DNA of 64,000 bases from Planctomycetaceae bacterium (GTDB taxonomy: Bacteria; Planctomycetota; Phycisphaerae; SM23-33), in the NCBI GenBank assembly GCA_039680605.1, contig JBDKTA010000067.1, positions 1 to 64,000 on the forward strand, written 5' to 3'. Positions 48,810-56,886 of the stretch are shown one piece after another. A model generated the notes under the pieces. It saw only the letters and a program-made list of their open reading frames with translations, was not told the DNA's origin and searched no databases. Both the position numbers and the translations under genes were made by a program. Every line of letters starts with the position of its first letter. Position 1 is the stretch's first letter.

Positions 48810-49916
48810 TTACGGAAGGAATTTGTCGATTTCCTTGAGCTTCTTTGGCAAGTACGTCTTGGCGACAAACTCCAGACCGTGTTTTGCCAACGCCTGCTGC
48901 TCGACGCGGACTCCCATTTTCAGCATGTGTTCCATCGCCCGCTGCCAGGGCTTGTGGTGGACGATGAACGGGTCGTTCTTCATCGCGTCTTTGGCACGCT
49001 TGATGTCGACGTCCTTGAGCGGATGGGTGGGCAGCTTGTACTCGGTGATGTCATCTGGGGTGACGCCCAGGAAGCGGGCCTGGGGCACGCAGAAAAACTC
49101 GTTGAGGTGCGCGGCGTTGCCCGAGCCGACTTTCAACGTGCGGTAGATGTTGAAGTATCCGTACGGGTCGCCGTCGGTGAATACGTAGACGGGAATCTTC
49201 TTGGTGTCAGCCAGCAGGCGGATGAACCGCCGGCACGCGCGGCTGGGCACGCCGCCCATGGACACCAGGATGCAGTGGTGCTTGTCGTAGAAGTCCTCCT
49301 CGACCAGGCGCTCGAACATGCCCTTGGTCTCGACGGCCAGGATGAACGCTGCCGCGGTCTTGAACTTCAGCTCCTCCACCACCGTCGGCACGGAGTAGGC
49401 GCCGCTGCCGAACTGCGTGCAGTCGATCTCGATGAGTTTCTTGGTGCGCCGGTCGCGGTCGATCACCACCAGCTCGCCGGCCACCTCGCCGCCGTGCTCG
49501 TCGGCGCGAAAGTGGAGTTGCTCACGATTGGTCGCGAGCATGGCTTCGACGTCGTCCATGACGGTGTCGGATTCTTCCTGTGCGGCGAAGGCGGCCTCGC
49601 CCCAGTTGTACGCCTGGTAGTACGCCTCTCGCTTGGTCGAGTGGCGCTGGGTCTGGATGAGGTCCTTGCTCATCGAGAGCATCTTGAGGGTCTGGGCGAA
49701 GGTGCGGACGGTGTTGACCGTCAGCGTACGGACCTTGTTGTGCCCCTTGAGTTTGAAGAAGCCCGTGCGCGGCTGATAGCTCACGTTGGACAGCGTGCGG
49801 ATGGGCAGCTTCATCTGGGGCTTCTGGCGGTTCTGGATGCGTTGATAGACGTTGCGCGCCTCGCCCTCGATCTTCGCGGCGACAGCTTCACCACTCAGCG
49901 CTTTGGATGACATCAC
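48810..49916 (-). CDS. DNA topoisomerase VI subunit A (Spo11/Top6A family)
   Basis: 368 aa. Winged-helix domain with the catalytic Tyr in STKREAYYQAYNW (Tyr99 or Tyr100), then the Toprim domain with Glu in ILAVETKGMFERL and the DGDPYGYFNIYRTLKVGS acidic motif, and VSMGGVPSRACRRFIRLL between. This is the DNA-cleaving subunit of type IIB topoisomerase, common in archaea and patchy in bacteria; it needs an ATPase B subunit, which is not in the window. It follows an ATP-cone gene and nrdR on the same strand. Confidence 0.9.
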   Translation of the reverse strand: MMSSKALSGEAVAAKIEGEARNVYQRIQNRQKPQMKLPIRTLSNVSYQPRTGFFKLKGHNKVRTLTVNTVRTFAQTLKMLSMSKDLIQTQRHSTKREAYYQAYNWGEAAFAAQEESDTVMDDVEAMLATNREQLHFRADEHGGEVAGELVVIDRDRRTKKLIEIDCTQFGSGAYSVPTVVEELKFKTAAAFILAVETKGMFERLVEEDFYDKHHCILVSMGGVPSRACRRFIRLLADTKKIPVYVFTDGDPYGYFNIYRTLKVGSGNAAHLNEFFCVPQARFLGVTPDDITEYKLPTHPLKDVDIKRAKDAMKNDPFIVHHKPWQRAMEHMLKMGVRVEQQALAKHGLEFVAKTYLPKKLKEIDKFLP

Positions 49917-49930
49917 GAACCTCCAAAAGA

Positions 49931-50008
49931 AGTAATCGGTAACCAGTAATCGGTAATCAGTGCGTGCGGGCGGGTTCCCGATTACTGATTACGGGTTACC
50001 GATTACTG
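49931..50008. repeat. AGTAATCGGTAAC inverted repeat
   Basis: AGTAATCGGTAACCAGTAAT at the left and ATTACGGGTTACCGATTACT at the right form a long imperfect hairpin, with the internal TAATCGGTAATCAG also repeated. It encodes the last codons (VTTVIGNP) and stop of the ATP-cone gene. Confidence 0.8.
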
Positions 50009-50543
50009 TTGTTACGGGCACCGCGTCGGCCAGCCCCATGGCCACAACGCGCCGGTTGAGCAGTTCCACGAGTTTGCCGCGGGTGATGCGGCTGATATTG
50101 CTGCGGCGCAGTTCCGTTTCGACTTCGCCGGCGATGATCCGTCCGGTAGCGGGCATGAGGTGCCAGCTCTTGGCCGCCAGTTCGGCGACCCAGGCCTTGT
50201 CCCAATAGGTCACGCGGTCGTCGCCGTGGCAGATGCAGGCTCCCCTCCGCCACAGGCCTCGTTTGGAGCTGTGCGTCCCCAACGTGCGGGACGCCCCTCC
50301 CAGGCCCACCTTGCGCAGCACCTTGACGGCCATCTCCAGGATCGAGCCGCTGGAGACCATCGGCAGCGGCCCGTGCATGAGGAACATCTCGATAGCCGCC
50401 GAGAGGTGCAGTGCGTCGAAGTATTCCCCCGGCGTGCCTTGCATGGCGCGCCACAAGGCGGCGGCCAGTTTGTGAACGTCAAACAGCTCGACGGTTCCAT
50501 CCCGCTTGAGCACTCGAATCGTCCTTGATTCTTTCTCTTTCAC
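49989..50543 (-). CDS. ATP-cone domain protein
   Basis: 184 aa from GTG 50543 with GAAGGAG 5 bases before it. Residues 1-60 form an ATP-cone (IRVLKRDGTVELFDVHKLAAALWRAM). Residues 110-180 resemble the second half of an ATP-cone or a related helical module (WVAELAAKSWHLMPATGRIIAGEVETELRRSNISRITRGKLVELLNRRVVAMGL). No ribonucleotide reductase domain is attached. It may be a nucleotide-sensing regulator, working with NrdR (43 bases upstream) or with the topoisomerase downstream (inference). The C-terminus is repeat-derived. Confidence 0.65.
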   Translation of the reverse strand: MKEKESRTIRVLKRDGTVELFDVHKLAAALWRAMQGTPGEYFDALHLSAAIEMFLMHGPLPMVSSGSILEMAVKVLRKVGLGGASRTLGTHSSKRGLWRRGACICHGDDRVTYWDKAWVAELAAKSWHLMPATGRIIAGEVETELRRSNISRITRGKLVELLNRRVVAMGLADAVPVTTVIGNP

Positions 50544-50586
50544 GGCTGCTCCTTCTCCGCGGCGGATCTTACCGCCCGCGGCGCCG

Positions 50587-51090
50587 TCACGCCCCGTCGT
50601 CGCCGAACAATTCCTTTTGCTCGGGCCCCACGACGGGGGCATCCTTGACCTCGGTCGCCTCTTCGATCAGTTCGCCCACGTCGACGAAGTTTCGGTAAAC
50701 GCTGGCGAACCTCATGTAGGCGACCTTATCGATGTTGCGCAGACAGTCGCTGACCAGGTCGCCGATGACCCGCGAGGGCACTTCCTTCTCGAATCGCCGA
50801 TACAGGTGATCCTCGACGGTCTCGAGCATCGAACGGATCTGCTCGCTGGTGATCTGCCGCTTGTAACAGGCGCGTTCAAGACCGTCGATGACCTTCTGGC
50901 GATCGTACGGCACGCGCGACCCATCCTTTTTGATCACCGTCAGCTTGATGCCTTCTTCAGGCTTCTCGTACGTGGTGAATCGGCGCTCGCAGACGAGGCA
51001 CTCCCGCCGCCTGCGAATGGCGCGCCCGCCTTCGCTGCTGCGAGAGTCAACTACTTTGTCATTATTTTTGCCACAAAATGGGCACTGCAT
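50587..51090 (-). CDS. nrdR: Transcriptional repressor NrdR
   Basis: 167 aa. N-terminal zinc ribbon CPFCGKNNDKVVDSR and CLVCERRFTTYE, then an ATP-cone (IKKDGSRVPYDRQKVIDGLERACYKRQIT...VAYMRFASVYRNF). It represses ribonucleotide reductase genes according to dATP/ATP. First gene of a minus-strand run with the ATP-cone protein and topoisomerase A subunit; its own promoter carries two NrdR boxes. Confidence 0.96.
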   Translation of the reverse strand: MQCPFCGKNNDKVVDSRSSEGGRAIRRRRECLVCERRFTTYEKPEEGIKLTVIKKDGSRVPYDRQKVIDGLERACYKRQITSEQIRSMLETVEDHLYRRFEKEVPSRVIGDLVSDCLRNIDKVAYMRFASVYRNFVDVGELIEEATEVKDAPVVGPEQKELFGDDGA

Positions 51091-51118
51091 CGCAGGAGCC
51101 CTCGGTAGTGCGCCGCTT

Positions 51119-51128
51119 CTATATATAG
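51119..51128. promoter_or_regulatory. NrdR box, proximal
   Basis: CTATATATAG fits the NrdR-box core CwATATaTwG exactly. It lies at about +4 to +13 of the predicted nrdR transcript. Confidence 0.65.
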
Positions 51129-51138
51129 GATAATCCTA

Positions 51139-51167
51139 AGTATAACCGCCAATATCTTGGGCGTCAA
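51139..51167 (-). promoter_or_regulatory. Promoter of nrdR
   Basis: On the minus strand TTGACG (51167-51162), 17-base spacer, TATACT (51144-51139). Nearly consensus; overlapped and flanked by the two NrdR boxes, so repression by occlusion is expected. Confidence 0.7.
51150..51159. promoter_or_regulatory. NrdR box, distal
   Basis: CAATATCTTG matches the core at 9 of 10 positions. Centre-to-centre distance to the proximal box is 31 bases, the three-turn spacing typical of NrdR box pairs. It lies between -35 and -10. Confidence 0.65.
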
Positions 51168-51201
51168 CGTGGATATCGGTCTTTCTTTACTTCTCCGGAG
51201 G

Positions 51202-51349
51202 AAAGTCGCGGCGGAGGCACCAAGTATTCATCAAAGACAGTTTCATCAGCTTTGATGAATACTTGCGCCTCAGGGCCGTACTGGCACCAAATGAAAAAGT
51301 AATTCAGACAGCGAATTACTTTTTCATTTAGTGCCTCCGCCGCGACTTT
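51202..51349. repeat. Nested three-arm palindrome between nrdR and the macroglobulin gene
   Basis: Outer arms 51202-51220 and 51331-51349 pair perfectly over 19 bases (AAAGTCGCGGCGGAGGCAC). Inside are two further perfect hairpins: 51222-51236 with 51250-51264 (15 bp, AT-rich) and 51289-51304 with 51314-51329 (16 bp). Together they can form a three-way-junction cruciform. Each inner hairpin is bordered by GGCACC / GCGCC or GTGCC, allowing an alternative fold as two long separate hairpins. No gene lies in 51091-51468 apart from the promoters. Confidence 0.9.
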
Positions 51350-51370
51350 TCCCCTTTCGGCGGCAGATGG

Positions 51371-51379
51371 TGGTATAAT
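51371..51379 (+). promoter_or_regulatory. Extended -10 promoter of the macroglobulin operon
   Basis: TGGTATAAT (extended TGn plus consensus TATAAT at 51374-51379). No good -35 at 17 bases, as usual for extended -10 promoters. Confidence 0.55.
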
Positions 51380-51468
51380 GCCCGCCGCCGTTGGGGCACA
51401 GACAGGTCAGGACAGTCGCGATGGATTGTGACGATGTCCGCGATGTCCGCAGGGATGGAGTGACAGCC

Positions 51469-54400
51469 ATGACATGGGCCAGGTCGAGATTCTGGGTGGT
51501 AGCGGGTATCTTTCTGGTTATCAACTTGGCCGCCCTGGCGTGGATCCACCACGCCGCCAGCCGCGCCAAGGGCTCCTTGCGCATTCTGAGAGTCACGCCA
51601 CTGACGCAGCTCGATGCGGCCGACCGCCTGGCCATCGTCTTCGACGAGCCGGTCGTCAAGTCCGCCGCCCTGACGGCGCCGCTGGAGGCCTCGCCGTTCG
51701 AGATTCAACCGCCCATTGACGGACGCTGGCAGTGGGCCTCGTTCGACCGGCTGGAGTTTTTTCCCAACCAGCGAATCCCCGCCGGAAGGCGGTTCAAGCT
51801 GGTCCCCTCGCCGATGGCTGAGCGGGTGCTGGGCGGGCGCCTCAGCGGCGTCAGCACGTTCGACCTGACCTCCGGCGCCTTGGCGGTGATCAATTGCGAG
51901 GTGCTGCGCGCCGATCGCGAGGCGGTTGATATCGAGATCGAGTTCAATCAGAAAGTCGATCCCCGCCACCTGGTCGACCGCCTGACCCTCCGCGACCCAC
52001 ACGGAACCGTCCTTAAACCCCAGTGCCTCGTCCAGGAGCCCGCACTGAAGCTCCCCCTGCGAGTTCAGCGGCCGCAAGAGGGCTGGTTGACCGTGCAGAT
52101 CGACGCGGGTCTGACCGGCGCTGGAGCGCAGGTCGCCATGGATGCGCCGTTCTCCACATCCGTCAAGGCCGCATGGCAGTTCGTCCTCCAGAGCGCCTCG
52201 GCCGGCAGGCCGGCGCTGGAGAAGGATATCGACATCACGCTCAAGTTCTCGCAAACGCTGGATAAGACCCAGCCCCTGCCCTCACTTAACGTGATACCGG
52301 AGGTGAAGGACTTGCGGGTGAGCTGGCACTCGACCGGTTACGACTCCACCATCAATGCCCTCTGCCTCAGCGCCGCGTTCCTGCCGGGGACCAAGTACCG
52401 CATCGACGTGCCGGCGGGCCTGCGAAGCACCGGGGCAGCCGTTGCCGCAAAGCAGACGGTCTACGTCGAGGTGCCGCACCGCTCGCCCTCGCTGAACATG
52501 CCCAATACCCGCGGCGTGCTCTCGCCGCAGGGCAACATGCTGCTGGAACTCGAGACCGTCAACGTACCGGCGGTCAAGATCAAGACCGCGCGCGTACACA
52601 ACAACAACCTCGTGCCGCACCTGGTGTCGTATTACCGGCAGTGGTCGCGCCCGCAAGTGGAGAAGACCGTGCCGCTCGACACGCCGGCCGACCAGCCCAC
52701 CACGGTGGGGCTTGACCTGGCGTCGCTGACGGGTCGCACGCCGGGGATCTATACGGTGGAGGTTCACCGCGTCGACTCGCGGTGGGACTACGAGCGCGGC
52801 GTCATCGCCGTCACCGACCTGGGCATCACCGCTAAACAGGTGGCGCAGGGATACGTCGTCTGGGTCACGTCGCTGCGCACGGGGCAACCCGTCGCCGACG
52901 CGAAGGTGACCGCCGTCTCGCGCACCAACCAGGTTCTCGGCGCCGGCGCCACCAGCGCCGAAGGGCTGACCACGATCAACATGGTGCATAACGGTCCGGA
53001 CGGACCGGCGTTTGTCATCACGGCCGAACTGGGCGAGGATATGGGATACCTCCAGCCGCAGGACCGCCCCTGGGTCGTCGAGGGCGTCGACCAGACCGGC
53101 AGGCCCGCCCCGCAGGGTTATGACGTGATGCTCTACGCCGAACGCGGCGTATACCGCCCCGGCGAGACCATCCACCTGACGGGAATTATCCGCGACCTGC
53201 AGGGCCAGACGCCCCCGCCGTTTCCGCTGAGCCTCAAAGTCATCCGCCCCGACGGACATCGCGCGACCGAAATCTCGCTGCGATTCGACGCCAACTCTCA
53301 AGGCGTCTTCCACGCCGACTACACCCCGCCGGCCGACGGGCAGACAGGGCCTTACACCTGCAACGTCACCCTTCCGGGCGCCGACACCGTGCTCGGCAGC
53401 GCCGCACCGTTTGTCGAATCGTTCGTGCCCGTGCGCATGGAAGTCAAAGCCAAGGCCGATCGCGACGTCTATCACGGCGACCAGCCCATACAGATCAGCG
53501 CCTCGGCACGATACCTTTTCGGTCAGGCGGCCGCCGACCTGCCGGTAAAGGCCCTGGGCAAGCTGACCCTGGGACGGTTCACCTCCAAGCGACACCCGCG
53601 ATACGTTTTCGGCGACGCCAAGGCCAGCCGCAGCGTCGATCTCGAGGAGGTCTCGCAGGCGCTGGACGCCAACGGCCAGGCTGCCCTGACGCTGCACTGT
53701 GCCGCCGGCGAGGCAGCGCCCAGGCCCAAGGGCTGGTGGAAAGGCTCCGCCAGCGTCACCGTGACCGAGCCGGGCGGCCGCTCCGTCTCGACGAATGTGC
53801 CCCTCGTGCAGGACACCGCCGGGCGCTACGTCGGGCTCGAGCCGCCGGCGAGCAACATGGTGCGTTCCGATTCGACAGTATCGCTGGAGTGGGTCCAGCT
53901 TAACGGCGACGACACGCCGGCGGCCGCCGGCGACTTGACGTACACCCTCTCGCGCATCGAGTACGACTGGACCGTCGAAGCCGTCGGCCGCACGCGAGCA
54001 TGGAAGACGGTCGAGCGTCTGATCGAAGCCAAGCAAGGCCGCCTCACCGCCGGTCAGCCGCACGGGCAACTGACGCTGGCGTTTCCTCAGGCGGGCCACT
54101 ACCGCCTCAGCGTCGTCGACGCTACATCGGGCAGCGAGACGGTGCTCTATCTCTACGCCGCCTGGGCCCACGAGGATACGGGCGGTTTCACGGTCAACCG
54201 CCCCGGCATGCTCGAAGTGGTGCTCGACAAGGCGAAGTACGTGCCTGGAAGCACCGCGCAGGTGCTGGTGCGCAGCCCATTCCCCGGCACGATGCTGCTG
54301 ACGGTCGAGGCCCAGAACGTGCTGGAGCACCGCGTCGTGCAGCTTAAGGGAAAGTCAGTCCAGATCGATCTGCCCATCGCGGCAGACCTGCGGGGCGGTG

Positions 54401-56886
54401 CATTCATCGCCGCCACGGTGGTGCGCGCGGTCGACCCCGAAAGCGACAAATGGCTCCCCATGCGCGCCATGGGGATGGCGCGGCTGGAGCTGGATCACTC
54501 GCCGCGGAAGATGCCCCTGACCATCGCGGCGCCGCTGTCGGCCCTGCCCGGAGCCAAGGTTCGCGTCACGGTCACGGCGCCCCCGTCTACGGACGCGTCG
54601 CGCCCGGCGATGGTTCACCTCTGGGCGGTGGATGAGGGCATCCTGCTGACCTCGGCGTTCGTTACGCCCGATCCGATGGAGCGATTCTTCGTCCACTGCA
54701 AGCTGGACGTCATCAGCTCGGACATCTTCGCCGACCTTCTGCCCGACCACGCGCGGCCCAAGACCATGGCCCGCATCGGCGCCGACGCCTCTGAGCGCCA
54801 CCGCCGCCGCACCGAGGCCGTACCCGTCCGGGTCCGCAAATCCGCCGTCGTGTGGCGACAAGCCGTGCCCGCCGGACCCGACGGCGTCGTGACCGCCGAT
54901 CTGGACCTGCCCGACCTGTCCACGGAGATGCGCCTGATGGCCGTCGCCGTCGACGGCGATCTCTACGGAACAGCCCAAACGCCCCTGAAAGTCACTTCGC
55001 CTCTGATGGTCGAAACAAGCTGGCCGCGATTCGTCTCCCCCGGCGACACCTTCTCCGTTCCGGTCAAGGTCTTCAACACCACAGACGGCGCCCTCAACGT
55101 GCAGGCGGCCGTCGAGATATCCGGACCCGTCACGCTCACCGGCGCCACCGCTGCCCCTGCTGCAGCGGGCGCCCCGCGAAAGTGGGCGATCGGCCAACTG
55201 GCACTGCCGCCCCGATCGGCAAAGACAATCTGGCTCGAGGGCGTCGCTGCTCAGGCCGGTCAGGTCACCGCCCGAGCGATGGTGCAGGCCGAGTCGGGCC
55301 TGGCCGCCCACGACGAGGTGCTTTTCACCTGCCGCCCGCCGGCCACGCTTGAGACCGTCACGCGATTGACCGCCGTCCAGGCGGGCAAGCCCCAGCGCGT
55401 CGCCATCGACAACTCGGCAATGCTGCCGGGCACGGCCCGGACGGTCGTCAGTCTCAGCGGCCGCAGCAGCGTGCAGTTGCGCCAGGCTGTGGACGAGCTG
55501 ATCGATTATCCGTACGGCTGCGTCGAGCAGACGACCAGCCGCCTCTACGCGATGCTGTATGCCCCGGCGCTACTGGCCGGCGACGACTCGCGGGCGGTCA
55601 ATGCGCGGGCGATGATCGACTCGGGCGTGGCGAGGCTCTGGTCGATGCAGACGCGCGACGGCGGCCTGGCGTACTGGCCCGGCGGCGGGGACTCGAGCCC
55701 GTGGGGCACGGCATACGCGGCGGCGTTTCTCGCGCGGGCGCGGCAGGCGGGCGTCGCCATCGACAAGCGATTCTCCGACGAACTGGTGCGATACCTGCAG
55801 ACGCGCCTGCGCCGGGCGTACACCGAGGACGTCTCGGCCAACGACCAGGCGCTGTTCTGCTACGTGCTGGCGGCGTTTGCCTCGCCCGACCTGAGCTCGA
55901 TGAACCGCCTCCAGGAGCGACTGGACTTGCTCGACCTCGGCGGCCGCGCCGATCTCGCGGCGGCATGGCTGGCCGTGGGGCGAAAGGATCGCGCCCGCGC
56001 CGCCCTCCCGGACGAGACGATCACGCAGACGATCACCGCGACCACCGGCGGGCGCATTACGTCGCAGACGTCGGCCCAGGCCAACCTGCTGGGCGTGATG
56101 CTGGATCTCGACGCCGCCCACCCCTGGGCCCCGCTGCTGGCCGACCGCCTCAGCAAGGCTCGCACGCAAGGCTGCTGGAGCTCAACCGTCGAGAACGCCG
56201 CCTGCGTGGCGGCACTGGCACGATACCAGGCCACCGTCACGGACGAGACCGCTTTCTCCGGCACCGCAGAGTGGACCGGAGGCAAGACCGCCTTCGCCCA
56301 CTCCCACACGACGTCGGCCGACGTCGGCGCCGCCGAGACGATCCAACTGACCAGTACCGGCAGCGGCACCATCTTCGTGACCATGACGACGCAGGGTCTT
56401 GCCAAGAAGCCGCCCGCTCCCTACGACCGCCAGCTTGAGGTGCGCCGCACGTGGGCCGACAGCAAGGGCAAGGCGATCGACCCGGCCAAGGTTCGCGTGG
56501 GCGATACTGTGCGGGTCAGCGTCACCTGCCGCACGCTCGGCGATGCCGACTTTTCGTTGGAAAACGTGGCCGTCGTCGATGCCCTTCCCGGCGGCTTCGA
56601 GGTCGAGAATCCTGTGCTGAAGACTTCGGCCGCGGCGGTACAGGAGGGCGACATCGCCCCGCCGGCCCGGGCCGAATCGCCTACCCCGCCGGCAGACCAC
56701 GTCGAGTTCCGCGACGACCGCGTGTTGATCTTCACCGGCGTGGCCGGCAAGCCCCGCACTTTCTCCTACACCCTGCGGGCGATCACGGCCGGCACGTTCA
56801 CCCTGCCGCCGGTGCAGGCCTCGTGCATGTACGACGGCGGCTGCGCCAGCCTTCACGGCGGAGGCGCGGTGGAGATCGCCAAATGA
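51469..56886 (+). CDS. Bacterial alpha-2-macroglobulin with thioester motif
   Basis: 1805 aa from ATG 51469 with GGAG 9 bases before (earlier in-frame starts exist at 51421 and 51460). N-terminal hydrophobic signal/anchor (FWVVAGIFLVINLAALAWI), then successive MG beta domains (for example LYAERGVYRPGETIHLTGIIRD), a bait-like region, and the thioester sequence YGCVEQTTS with Cys1351, inside a helical TED domain. The C-terminus is the receptor-binding-like domain. Such proteins trap proteases in the periplasm and are coupled with PBP1C for envelope repair and defence; pbpC follows in a 4-base overlap here. Confidence 0.93.
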   Translation: MTWARSRFWVVAGIFLVINLAALAWIHHAASRAKGSLRILRVTPLTQLDAADRLAIVFDEPVVKSAALTAPLEASPFEIQPPIDGRWQWASFDRLEFFPNQRIPAGRRFKLVPSPMAERVLGGRLSGVSTFDLTSGALAVINCEVLRADREAVDIEIEFNQKVDPRHLVDRLTLRDPHGTVLKPQCLVQEPALKLPLRVQRPQEGWLTVQIDAGLTGAGAQVAMDAPFSTSVKAAWQFVLQSASAGRPALEKDIDITLKFSQTLDKTQPLPSLNVIPEVKDLRVSWHSTGYDSTINALCLSAAFLPGTKYRIDVPAGLRSTGAAVAAKQTVYVEVPHRSPSLNMPNTRGVLSPQGNMLLELETVNVPAVKIKTARVHNNNLVPHLVSYYRQWSRPQVEKTVPLDTPADQPTTVGLDLASLTGRTPGIYTVEVHRVDSRWDYERGVIAVTDLGITAKQVAQGYVVWVTSLRTGQPVADAKVTAVSRTNQVLGAGATSAEGLTTINMVHNGPDGPAFVITAELGEDMGYLQPQDRPWVVEGVDQTGRPAPQGYDVMLYAERGVYRPGETIHLTGIIRDLQGQTPPPFPLSLKVIRPDGHRATEISLRFDANSQGVFHADYTPPADGQTGPYTCNVTLPGADTVLGSAAPFVESFVPVRMEVKAKADRDVYHGDQPIQISASARYLFGQAAADLPVKALGKLTLGRFTSKRHPRYVFGDAKASRSVDLEEVSQALDANGQAALTLHCAAGEAAPRPKGWWKGSASVTVTEPGGRSVSTNVPLVQDTAGRYVGLEPPASNMVRSDSTVSLEWVQLNGDDTPAAAGDLTYTLSRIEYDWTVEAVGRTRAWKTVERLIEAKQGRLTAGQPHGQLTLAFPQAGHYRLSVVDATSGSETVLYLYAAWAHEDTGGFTVNRPGMLEVVLDKAKYVPGSTAQVLVRSPFPGTMLLTVEAQNVLEHRVVQLKGKSVQIDLPIAADLRGGAFIAATVVRAVDPESDKWLPMRAMGMARLELDHSPRKMPLTIAAPLSALPGAKVRVTVTAPPSTDASRPAMVHLWAVDEGILLTSAFVTPDPMERFFVHCKLDVISSDIFADLLPDHARPKTMARIGADASERHRRRTEAVPVRVRKSAVVWRQAVPAGPDGVVTADLDLPDLSTEMRLMAVAVDGDLYGTAQTPLKVTSPLMVETSWPRFVSPGDTFSVPVKVFNTTDGALNVQAAVEISGPVTLTGATAAPAAAGAPRKWAIGQLALPPRSAKTIWLEGVAAQAGQVTARAMVQAESGLAAHDEVLFTCRPPATLETVTRLTAVQAGKPQRVAIDNSAMLPGTARTVVSLSGRSSVQLRQAVDELIDYPYGCVEQTTSRLYAMLYAPALLAGDDSRAVNARAMIDSGVARLWSMQTRDGGLAYWPGGGDSSPWGTAYAAAFLARARQAGVAIDKRFSDELVRYLQTRLRRAYTEDVSANDQALFCYVLAAFASPDLSSMNRLQERLDLLDLGGRADLAAAWLAVGRKDRARAALPDETITQTITATTGGRITSQTSAQANLLGVMLDLDAAHPWAPLLADRLSKARTQGCWSSTVENAACVAALARYQATVTDETAFSGTAEWTGGKTAFAHSHTTSADVGAAETIQLTSTGSGTIFVTMTTQGLAKKPPAPYDRQLEVRRTWADSKGKAIDPAKVRVGDTVRVSVTCRTLGDADFSLENVAVVDALPGGFEVENPVLKTSAAAVQEGDIAPPARAESPTPPADHVEFRDDRVLIFTGVAGKPRTFSYTLRAITAGTFTLPPVQASCMYDGGCASLHGGGAVEIAK

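Noticed and set aside
48375-49916. HicBA plus topoisomerase as one defence island
   Set aside because: The genes are convergent, the topoisomerase groups with nrdR on the other strand, and no further defence genes were found near.
51202-51349. Replication origin or viral terminal repeat resembling AAV-type T-shaped ends
   Set aside because: Shape is similar, but there is no replication initiator gene, no iterons and no element boundary; it lies within ordinary chromosomal genes.
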